64,000 bases of DNA, from assembly GCA_963711675.1 (NCBI GenBank), contig CAVQFB010000001.1:153525-217524 (forward strand). Direction: 5' to 3'. The notes beneath the pieces were generated by a model. That model was not told where the DNA came from, did no database searches, and saw nothing but the letters and a program-made list of their open reading frames with translations. The position numbers and the translations under genes are program-made. Shown piece after piece: positions 1 to 6,529 of this stretch. The number at the start of each line of letters is the position of its first letter. Within the stretch, counting starts at the first letter, position 1. The DNA is from CAVQFB01 sp963711675. GTDB lineage: Bacteria; Acidobacteriota; Terriglobia; Terriglobales; Acidobacteriaceae.

Positions 1-288
1 GGGCGCGAGAGTGTTTCGAACCTCGTCCAATATTTGAGGACGCTAGTTCAGTCGTCGGGCGAAGAAGCGCGGCAGAAGAAGTTCGGACTGACGCCGCGCG
101 AGCTGGAAGTCGTGTCCGCGGTGGTGGCGGGCTACTCCAATAAGGAAATTGCGGAGCACTTCAAGATCAGCGAGGACACCGTCAAACATCATCTGAGCAA
201 TATCTTCGACAAGTTAGGAGTCTCGACTCGTCTGGAGCTTGCGCTGTTTGCAGTCAATCAGTCGCTTCCCTTAAAGAGTATCGCGTAA
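1..288 (+). CDS. LuxR/NarL-type response regulator, C-terminal part (5' end outside window)
   Basis: The frame is open from base 1, so this is the 3' end of a longer gene. The 95 visible residues hold a complete LuxR-type helix-turn-helix (LTPRELEVVSAVVAGYSNKE, then IAEHFKISEDTVKHHLSNIF and KLGVSTRLEL), the DNA-binding half of NarL/FixJ regulators. No receiver domain is visible because it would lie upstream of the window. A TTG at base 34 is an internal codon and not a likely start. The gene precedes a Flp pilin on the same strand with about 210 nt between them, so it may or may not be functionally linked. The family call is secure; targets are unknown. Confidence 0.88.
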   Translation, partial: GRESVSNLVQYLRTLVQSSGEEARQKKFGLTPRELEVVSAVVAGYSNKEIAEHFKISEDTVKHHLSNIFDKLGVSTRLELALFAVNQSLPLKSIA

Positions 289-334
289 ATAATTGATTTA
301 AGAATACTTACAGACTTAAGCAGTCGCCGCCAAT

Positions 335-352
335 ATGGCACTTTCGTGCCAT
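335..352. promoter_or_regulatory. Perfect 7-bp inverted repeat upstream of the Flp pilin
   Basis: ATGGCAC-TTTC-GTGCCAT is a perfect 7-bp stem with a 4-nt loop, lying between the LuxR-type gene and the pilin. No T-run follows, so it is not a classical intrinsic terminator. It could be an operator or an mRNA hairpin. Its left arm contains TGGCAC, the -24 element of sigma-54 promoters, but the following GC is one base too close for the strict -24/-12 spacing. Confidence 0.35.
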
Positions 353-498
353 GCCGGAACACGTTCGGGCCATTGGCTCTTCTCCAGTCGAAACATAATA
401 TCTGCACAAGGTCAGGGGCGATTTCTGCTTTGCCTTTGCGGCGGAAACTGAAATTAGATCCCTTCATTTTTGTGGTGTGTTTTGGAAAGTGAGGATTT

Positions 499-663
499 GT
501 GTCGAAACTATTCAGCCAACTCTGGTCGGATGAACAAGGTCAGGATATTGCCGAGTATGCCGTTATGCTGGCAGTGATTCTGGTCATCGTGATTGGAACG
601 GTCCGTCTGATCGGTTCCAACGCCAACACCGTGTTCTCGTCGGTCGGCAGCGCGATTCAGTAA
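499..663 (+). CDS. flp: Flp/Fap-type (type IVb) pilin
   Basis: A 54-residue protein with a GTG start and GTGAGG (489-494) upstream. It has a short charged leader followed by the Flp signature DEQGQDIAEYAVMLAVILVI, with Glu and Tyr in the E-Y position of the mature pilin, then one hydrophobic helix and a short polar tail (GSNANTVFSSVGSAI). Length and layout fit Flp pilins, the major subunit of Tad pili: processed by a TadV/CpaA prepilin peptidase and assembled in the envelope for adhesion. No tad/cpa assembly genes are in this window, so they must lie elsewhere. Too short for many gene callers. Confidence 0.85.
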   Translation: MSKLFSQLWSDEQGQDIAEYAVMLAVILVIVIGTVRLIGSNANTVFSSVGSAIQ

Positions 664-668
664 AAGCC

Positions 669-704
669 GGGGACAGGCCTTCCCGAGCGCCTGTTTAGCT
701 CCCC
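669..704 (+). terminator. Hairpin just after flp (terminator-like, no T-run)
   Basis: GGGG-a-CAGGC ... GCCTG-tttagct-CCCC can form a 9-bp stem with an asymmetric internal loop, starting 6 nt after the flp stop codon. No U-rich tract follows, so it may stabilise or end the pilin mRNA without being a canonical intrinsic terminator. Confidence 0.3.
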
Positions 705-798
705 GCCCTTCCCTGTAACGCCCCAGCCATCGCGAGTGTCTCGTACTGTAATCACTAGCCGTGTTTGTGTCCCAGAGTGAACCGCGGGGGCCGTTCGG

Positions 799-895
799 CC
801 GTGCCTGCCACTAGGATGTGCGGGATTGCGGACGTAAGGCTTTCTTCCACCGAGGGTTAGGACGCCAGTTACCTTAGGCGGAGGTAGCAGCACGG
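799..895 (+). ncRNA. Possible structured RNA between flp and the convergent dehydrogenase gene
   Basis: Bases 799-809 (CCGTGCCTGCC) can pair with 883-895 (GGTAG-CA-GCACGG) as an 11-bp stem with a 2-nt bulge. Inside it, 834-840 (GTAAGGC) pairs with 864-872 (GCC-AG-TTAC), again with a 2-nt bulge. No convincing ORF covers the stretch on either strand. It lies between two convergent genes and so is not an obvious 5' UTR. I do not recognise the class; it could be an sRNA, a 3'-UTR element or chance. Confidence 0.3.
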
Positions 896-925
896 GCTTG
901 CAACCTGCAGCATCCCCAGGGTTCG

Positions 926-2290
926 CTAGCAGAGGACGACTTTGTCACTGTGAATGCCCCTGGTGGCGTTGCGCGAATCCACCACCAGCTGCGATTCGTT
1001 CACGATCTTTTGATAGTCGTAGTCGGAGTGATCGGTAACGATCAGAACGCAGTCATACTGTTTCAGGTTGTCCAGCGGTGCGCATTTCATCTGCAAGTCA
1101 TACTTGCGGCCCTTCCCGATCATAGGGAAATAGGGATCGTTGTAGCTGACTTGAGCGCCTTCCTTCTGAAGCAACTCGATAATCGTGAGCGCGGGCGATT
1201 CACGCAGGTCGTCGATATCTTTCTTGTACGCCACACCCAGCACCAGCACTTTCGAACCGTTGATCGCCTTATGGTGCTTGTTCAGCGCTCCCACCACAGA
1301 TGCCAGGACATGGTATGGCATGGCAGTGTTGATTTCGCCCGCGAGTTCGATGAAGCGCGTGCGGAAGTCCCACTCCTTGGCTTTCCAGGAGAGATAGAAC
1401 GGATCGACAGGAATGCAATGGCCCCCCAAGCCCGGTCCGGGATAGAAGGGATGGAATCCGAAGGGCTTCGTGGAGGCAGCTTCGATTATTTCCCAGATAT
1501 CCAGACCCATTCGCAGACTTAGAAGTTTTAGTTCATTGACCAGAGCTATATTCACGCAGCGGTATATATTTTCCAGCAGCTTGGTCATCTCCGCGGCGGC
1601 GGGGGAAGATACGCGTACGGTTCGAGTAAAGATGGCGCCGTAGAGCGCGGACGCCAATTCAGCGGCCTGCGACTCCAGTCCTCCAATCACTTTTGGGATA
1701 TCCCGCCGGGCCACAGTTGTGTTGCCGGGGTCTTCTCGTTCCGGAGAGAAGGCCACGAAGAATTCACCATTAGCATTCACAGCGGCTGCGTTTCGGGCTG
1801 CCTTAAGTCCATGGGTGTTCTCTTTTTCAAGAATTGGGATCAGGACTTCCTCGGTCGTGCCAGGATAAGTGGTGCTCTCCAGAACTACCAAATGCCCTGC
1901 CCTCAGGTGAGGAGCAATGGCATGGGCCGTGTTCGTAATGTAGCTAAGGTCGGGCTCATGATGCTCGTCGAGCGGCGTGGGAACGCAGATTATGATAGCG
2001 TCCATCTCCGTCAGCCTGGAGTAGTCGGCCGTGGCGGAGAAGCCGTGCGCTCGCGCGTTCTGGATCTCCTCGGCAGCGATCCGGAAGATGTATGAGCCTC
2101 CCTGGGCAAGCGTGTCGACCTTGCGCTTATCGATGTCGAATCCCGTGACCGGGAACTTCTGCTCCACGTACAGGAGCGCGAGCGGCAAGCCAACGTAGCC
2201 CAATCCGATGATGGCGACGCGCGCTTGGCGACTGTCGATTCTGCTCTTTAGTTCGGAAAAAGGAGTGCTCGATACGGAAGGAGTGCTCAT
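926..2290 (-). CDS. wbpA: UDP-N-acetyl-hexosamine 6-dehydrogenase (WbpA/TviB/WecC family)
   Basis: This 454-residue cytosolic enzyme should oxidise C6 of a UDP-HexNAc (UDP-GlcNAc or UDP-GalNAc) to the uronic acid in two NAD-dependent steps. The N-terminal Rossmann fold carries GLGYVGLPLA (29-38). The catalytic cysteine is Cys292 in GPGLGGHCIPVDPFYL, and the C-terminal UDP-binding domain has GVAYKKDIDDLRESPA. SPEREDPGN (182-190) is typical of the UDP-GlcNAc 6-dehydrogenase branch (WbpA/TviB) and not of UDP-glucose dehydrogenase. Full length. It is the last gene of the minus-strand side and diverges from the YdcF gene. With the WbpP-like epimerase at 63 kb it could provide UDP-GlcNAcA or UDP-GalNAcA for the polymer. 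The exact substrate is inferred. Confidence 0.9.
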   Translation of the reverse strand: MSTPSVSSTPFSELKSRIDSRQARVAIIGLGYVGLPLALLYVEQKFPVTGFDIDKRKVDTLAQGGSYIFRIAAEEIQNARAHGFSATADYSRLTEMDAIIICVPTPLDEHHEPDLSYITNTAHAIAPHLRAGHLVVLESTTYPGTTEEVLIPILEKENTHGLKAARNAAAVNANGEFFVAFSPEREDPGNTTVARRDIPKVIGGLESQAAELASALYGAIFTRTVRVSSPAAAEMTKLLENIYRCVNIALVNELKLLSLRMGLDIWEIIEAASTKPFGFHPFYPGPGLGGHCIPVDPFYLSWKAKEWDFRTRFIELAGEINTAMPYHVLASVVGALNKHHKAINGSKVLVLGVAYKKDIDDLRESPALTIIELLQKEGAQVSYNDPYFPMIGKGRKYDLQMKCAPLDNLKQYDCVLIVTDHSDYDYQKIVNESQLVVDSRNATRGIHSDKVVLC

Positions 2291-2417
2291 ATGGTTTTAA
2301 GACTGATATCTTTTCAATTCTAGCACCCAGAGATTTGCCGCTTTCGCCGCGGCTGTTACAGGAATGGTTACGGGCGTCACCTAGTACCGTGCGTGGAGGC
2401 TGGAAATCCAGGAGAAC

Positions 2418-2990
2418 ATGAGGAAACTGCAGGTTGGTTTGCTGCTGTTGCTTCTCGGGGCTGCGCTTGCTTCGGTTTCGGGGGCGTTTCTTATCGTCGA
2501 CAAGCCGGAGAGGTCGGATGCGATCCTCGTGCTCGCCGGCGAAACTGATCGGCGTCCGGCGCGCGCCCTTGAACTTCTGGAACAGCGCTATGCCCCCACT
2601 GTGATCATCGACGTTCCGGCCACGGAAAAGATCTACCAGTGGAGCTTGACCGAACTGGCCGAGAAATATGCTGCCAGTCTTCCCCGGGGTTCAGCGGTCA
2701 GAATCTGCCCGATCGTGGGACTATCAACACGTGATGAGGCCAAGGATGCGTTGAGATGCATACAGCAGACCGGGGGGCAGAGGATCTTGTTGGTAACGTC
2801 GGACTATCACACACGCCGCGCATTGAGCATCTACCGAACGAGGTTCCCCGACTTTACCTTCAGCGTGGCCGCGGCGTACGACCCCAAACAGTTCGGCGCA
2901 CGATGGTGGCGACACCGGCAATGGGCTAAGACGTATGTGGACGAATGGCTTCGTTTGCTCTGGTGGGAAGCGGTCGAGCGCTGGAGATAG
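2418..2990 (+). CDS. YdcF/ElyC-like DUF218 membrane-anchored protein
   Basis: A 190-residue protein with an N-terminal hydrophobic anchor (about 5-27) and a DUF218 domain. Typical signatures are SDAILVLAG near residue 37 and VTSDYHTRRA near residue 128. The start ATG follows a good Shine-Dalgarno (AGGAGA). DUF218 proteins such as E. coli ElyC act in envelope biogenesis, and ElyC influences undecaprenyl-phosphate use; the chemistry is not settled. Its place beside EPS genes suggests a role in lipid-carrier or envelope homeostasis (inference). Confidence 0.82.
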   Translation: MRKLQVGLLLLLLGAALASVSGAFLIVDKPERSDAILVLAGETDRRPARALELLEQRYAPTVIIDVPATEKIYQWSLTELAEKYAASLPRGSAVRICPIVGLSTRDEAKDALRCIQQTGGQRILLVTSDYHTRRALSIYRTRFPDFTFSVAAAYDPKQFGARWWRHRQWAKTYVDEWLRLLWWEAVERWR

Positions 2991-3100
2991 AAGATGATAG
3001 AGGTAACTCTCCGCCACGTCGGAACCACGGAAACTAATTGACCCGCCAATACTTACGGGCTACGATGTGGCAAATTTTACTGGCCTGAAAGTGGATTGGA

Positions 3101-3766
3101 ATGTTCGCGACTTTCTTCAGGAAGATTGTGTCTTGCGGGTTGGTGGCCATTGTGCCGGGGACCTTGTGGGCCGCCGACACAAACGGGGCGATGCTCTACA
3201 CCACCGGAACCACTTGGCTCAATGGGAGTGCGGTGCCCAAATCCTCAGCTATTTTCCCGGGCGATACGATCCAGACGCGTGAAGACTCGGTTGCCAACAT
3301 CACGGCCGTCGGGTCGAGCATCAATGTGGGACAGGATTCTCTTCTTGAGTTTCAGGCGGATAGCCTGAAACTCGAACGGGGTGCAGTAACGGTTTCGACA
3401 TCGAAAGGTTTGGCCACTCGCGTCGGCGAAATCACGGTTACGCCCTCTTCCGCTTCCACCTGGACGGAATTTGACGTGAAGGATACCTACGGCACCATTG
3501 TGATCGCGGCCCGTAAGGGCGACCTGGTGATCACGGATGCCAGCGGTACCACCACGCTTGCACAGGGCCAGCAGGCGACGCGCGATGAATCGGAGCCGCA
3601 GAAGAAGAAAAGGCGACGCGTCGGCGGCGCCATCCCTGGCGCCTCCGGGTCGGTCATGGACTCGCCGGTGATGATCTACACCGGACTGGGCATTGTGACT
3701 GGGGTCACGCTCTGCGTATTGTTCTGCACGGGCGATGATCCGCCGAGTCCATCCGTACCGCAATAA
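3101..3766 (+). CDS. Exported FecR-domain protein
   Basis: A 221-residue protein with a likely Sec signal peptide (about 1-24, ending TLWA-ADT). Residues 37-160 form a FecR-like beta-rich domain: FPGDTIQTREDSVANI, SSINVGQDSLLEF, and a final GQQATRD. A basic run KKKRRR (168-173) follows, then a hydrophobic stretch (about 190-208) and a short Pro/Ser tail. FecR domains in anti-sigma regulators are periplasmic, but here there is no partner sigma factor and no FecR N-terminal cytoplasmic domain, so this is a stand-alone exported FecR module, as often seen near EPS loci. Function unknown. It converges on the Wzy-like gene. Confidence 0.75.
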   Translation: MFATFFRKIVSCGLVAIVPGTLWAADTNGAMLYTTGTTWLNGSAVPKSSAIFPGDTIQTREDSVANITAVGSSINVGQDSLLEFQADSLKLERGAVTVSTSKGLATRVGEITVTPSSASTWTEFDVKDTYGTIVIAARKGDLVITDASGTTTLAQGQQATRDESEPQKKKRRRVGGAIPGASGSVMDSPVMIYTGLGIVTGVTLCVLFCTGDDPPSPSVPQ

Positions 3767-3850
3767 TCACTTCTCGACGAAACTTCGTTCAAAGCGGAAT
3801 CGGACCACACTAGTCTCCGAGCACTAGATGTTTGGGAACCCTATGAGTGG

Positions 3851-5230
3851 CTATTTGCTCTGACCTTGCGCTTCCAGCGAAACCCACCGGTCGGCAGGTT
3901 CAGGCGTGTACACGCGCCGACGCTTGTGCAGATCGTGGAAGGGCTCAGCGGCGGCGACCGTACACAGAAAGTAAAACAGGGCAGCGTTGGCGGGAATGTG
4001 GAGATTGAAGTCGACGAAACTGTGCACCAGTATCCCGGTGCATCCGAGCAGAGCAGCCAGACTCACGGCACCGTTGATGCTCGTGGTCCAGTCATGAAGT
4101 TTTTTCAGGCTGTTGCGGTAGAGCAAAACGAGAAACCACAGCATGACGGCGAATCCCAGTAGTCCCATCTCGATGAGCAGTTGCAGATAGTCGTTGTGAG
4201 CCTGGTCGATAAAGAAGTTGGTATAGAAGCTGCGGAACTGAGGGTAAACCACCGAGAAGCTTCCCAATCCCCAGCCAAGGACAGGTTTGTACTTGAACAT
4301 GTGGAGCGCATCGCGATCAATGGCAAGGCGCATCCCGCCGGACAGTTCCGCGGGGCTCACTGAATGGATAGTCGCAACTCTTTTCGCGACTTCTGCCCCA
4401 CCCAGCCAGACCGCGATTCCCAGAACCAGGATCAGGGACGTTCCGAGAACGAGGGTTTGCTTCCATCTCTGCTTGCGGGCTCTGTTGACCAGAATAAGGA
4501 AGATGATTTCGAGCGTAATCGCAAGCATGCCGCCTCGCGATCCCGATGAGAAGATTGTGGCTGCCATCAGCCCCGCCGCGATAGCGGCGGCCCATTTTCG
4601 TGATCCATATGCATGGTGCGTCAGGCAGAAAACCAGAGGGATGGGGATCAACATCTCCATCAAGCCGGCGTAGTGGTTGTGATTTACGTACGGGCCGTAG
4701 ATCCATCCCCCAAGCTGGGGTGTTCGCAGCCAATAGAGTTTGCCATTGGGAGCGAGCCCCTGTAGCAGAGCGAAGAGCGCGACTGCACAGCCATAGATTG
4801 AGAAGATCCAGACCAACATCTTGATTTGGGACGTGCGACGAATGCATTGCGCCGCCAGAAAACTGACCGCACCATAGGCGCAATAGAGCAGCCCTTGCGA
4901 GGCGGTCTCGGCTGAATATGCGGAACGCCCGGTTGCGAGCTGGACAACGATCAAGCCAGCGAACGCGAGCATAGGCAGGAAAAGAGCGTTGGGCGTGAGA
5001 CGAGGAGCAGAAGACTTGACTTGACGAATGGCCCAGGCTGCGAAAAGAGCAGAGACGCCAATCTCGAAAACGAAGATGGACCAATATTCGACGGCCCCAA
5101 AGGCCAGCGGTCCAAAAAGCAACAGACCGTTCAAGCCGTACAGAAGGATCGAGTCCAGGTTGTCCGAGGCGCGAGTATGACTGGCTATAGCACGGGGCCC
5201 GGCCGGTTCGAGAATGGGAGCGGCTGCCAA
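3851..5230 (-). CDS. O-antigen ligase/polymerase-like membrane protein (Wzy_C family)
   Basis: A 459-residue polytopic inner-membrane protein with roughly eleven hydrophobic helices and a short soluble C-terminus. The family's large periplasmic loop is marked by VNHNHYAGLMEML (about 183-195) and by QAHNDYLQLLIEMGLLGF (about 343-360). Proteins of this family (WaaL, Wzy, PglL) move undecaprenyl-PP-linked glycans onto an acceptor. Directly upstream, in the same direction, are a TPR protein and a Wzc-like kinase, which favours EPS polymerisation (Wzy). A second such gene lies at 33-34.4 kb, so which one is the polymerase is open. Confidence 0.85.
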   Translation of the reverse strand: MAAAPILEPAGPRAIASHTRASDNLDSILLYGLNGLLLFGPLAFGAVEYWSIFVFEIGVSALFAAWAIRQVKSSAPRLTPNALFLPMLAFAGLIVVQLATGRSAYSAETASQGLLYCAYGAVSFLAAQCIRRTSQIKMLVWIFSIYGCAVALFALLQGLAPNGKLYWLRTPQLGGWIYGPYVNHNHYAGLMEMLIPIPLVFCLTHHAYGSRKWAAAIAAGLMAATIFSSGSRGGMLAITLEIIFLILVNRARKQRWKQTLVLGTSLILVLGIAVWLGGAEVAKRVATIHSVSPAELSGGMRLAIDRDALHMFKYKPVLGWGLGSFSVVYPQFRSFYTNFFIDQAHNDYLQLLIEMGLLGFAVMLWFLVLLYRNSLKKLHDWTTSINGAVSLAALLGCTGILVHSFVDFNLHIPANAALFYFLCTVAAAEPFHDLHKRRRVYTPEPADRWVSLEAQGQSK

Positions 5231-5238
5231 AGTTCCCC

Positions 5239-6495
5239 CTAGGGTTGTTTAGGAACAAGCTGAACGTCGTCGACCCAAAGCTTGCCACGAATTGGGCTGC
5301 CGGGAGGGTCACGCTCGATCCGTACGGCCAATAACTTCGTATCTGATGCCGTCATGAAGGTTCCTGTGGTCGACTTCCAGAATTCCGTGTTCTTGAGTTC
5401 TTCGCTCTCAAAGTATTTCTTGCCGTTGTAATAGTCGAGAACCGCATAGCGAGGTCCTCCGGCTCCTTCTATGGTGTCGGTCTTGTAGTATGCGGTGAAT
5501 TCGTATGTGGCATTGGGCTGCACGGGAATCGCCTGGAAAATGCTGGCGTCGCTTACCCCGGAGCCATCAAAGGAGATCAGCAATGAGCGGTGCCCAGAGT
5601 GAAATTCCGTGGGATCGAGAGACAGCGTGACGGCCGGCTGCTGCTCGTAGTTCCAGTCGAAGCCGCCATTGAGCACGTCGAGGCTGAAGTCACCGTTGAC
5701 CATCAGGTTAGCCGAAGATGGCAAATAGGCGGATAACCCTGTGAGGGGCGCGGCCTGTTGCCATGCTGATCTGGCTTCCTCGACGCCGTGTTGCGCAAGT
5801 AGATATTTGACGTAATCGAACACTGAGCCGGCTGCGAAGGGCTGATGAAGTTGCACCAGTGAAGACCAAACCTGCGCTGCGCTATCGGTCTGCTTCTTCC
5901 CCATCAGCATATTCAAGAAGGACACGTAGGCGTCACTTTGCGGGGGAATCGCCTCCCGTAAGAGCATGCTCGCGTCGGGTTTCGCACGCCAGCATAGTTC
6001 CAGAGCGCTGGGGACAAGCGATGGGTCGCCTTGCATGGCGAGACGGAACTCCCGCAATGCGCCTCCGACTTCTCCATGGATGAGATAGAAGTTGGCAGCT
6101 TCCCACGCGACATAAGGAGTCGCGGGGTTGGCTTGGATTGCCCGCTCGATTGCTGTCCTCTGGCCTTGCGCATCTCCCTGCAGTTGGTCCATCTTGGCCA
6201 GGTCGAACCAGTAGCGAGCTTTGTGAGGATTGATACCAGCGGAGGCCTGATATTCAGCCGCAGCGGCCGATGGGTTGTGGCTGACCTCTTCGAGATAGCG
6301 GCCAAGGCGGTGGTGGTAGTCGGCATTTCGCGGTTGCAGGCGAACTGCTTCTTGGAGGCTGGCCAACTCCGGCACGCGAGCCAAGTAAGCCGCGACGAAT
6401 TCGCGAGTGGCAAGGAAGACGTAGGAAGTAACAACTGCGAGCGAAATGCAGAGGAAGCAGATCTTTCGAGCCGTGGTTGGAAGACCAATATGCAT
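5239..6495 (-). CDS. Membrane-anchored TPR protein with C-terminal jelly-roll (CBM-like) domain
   Basis: A 418-residue protein with an N-terminal transmembrane segment (about 12-32), then tetratricopeptide-like helices (about 40-250, for example NADYHHRLGRYLEEV and NPATPYVAWEAANFYLIHGE). The C-terminal beta-rich domain (about 262-418) begins NGDFSLDVLNGGFDW and ends KLWVDDVQLVPK, typical of CBM-like galactose-binding folds. The predicted topology puts both domains in the periplasm. It sits 8 nt upstream of the Wzy-like gene and 34 nt downstream of the BY-kinase gene in one operon. TPR proteins in EPS loci often scaffold polymerase and export proteins; a direct glycan-binding role is inferred. 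Confidence 0.72.
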   Translation of the reverse strand: MHIGLPTTARKICFLCISLAVVTSYVFLATREFVAAYLARVPELASLQEAVRLQPRNADYHHRLGRYLEEVSHNPSAAAAEYQASAGINPHKARYWFDLAKMDQLQGDAQGQRTAIERAIQANPATPYVAWEAANFYLIHGEVGGALREFRLAMQGDPSLVPSALELCWRAKPDASMLLREAIPPQSDAYVSFLNMLMGKKQTDSAAQVWSSLVQLHQPFAAGSVFDYVKYLLAQHGVEEARSAWQQAAPLTGLSAYLPSSANLMVNGDFSLDVLNGGFDWNYEQQPAVTLSLDPTEFHSGHRSLLISFDGSGVSDASIFQAIPVQPNATYEFTAYYKTDTIEGAGGPRYAVLDYYNGKKYFESEELKNTEFWKSTTGTFMTASDTKLLAVRIERDPPGSPIRGKLWVDDVQLVPKQP

Positions 6496-6529
6496 GCTTA
6501 CTCAAAATCGGTTCGCATCCGCAACTCGA

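Noticed and set aside
258..893. Antisense open frames over the LuxR-flp-intergenic region (258-467 and 657-893, minus)
   Set aside because: No ribosome site, no recognisable residues, and they overlap real genes or a possible RNA element.
781..900. c-di-GMP-I (GEMM) riboswitch
   Set aside because: GACGTAAGGC superficially resembles GACGCAAAGCC, but the remaining conserved positions and the downstream-gene context do not fit.
3599..3624. KKKRRRV run resembling a eukaryotic nuclear localisation signal
   Set aside because: Meaningless in a bacterial exported protein; most likely a topology or linker feature.
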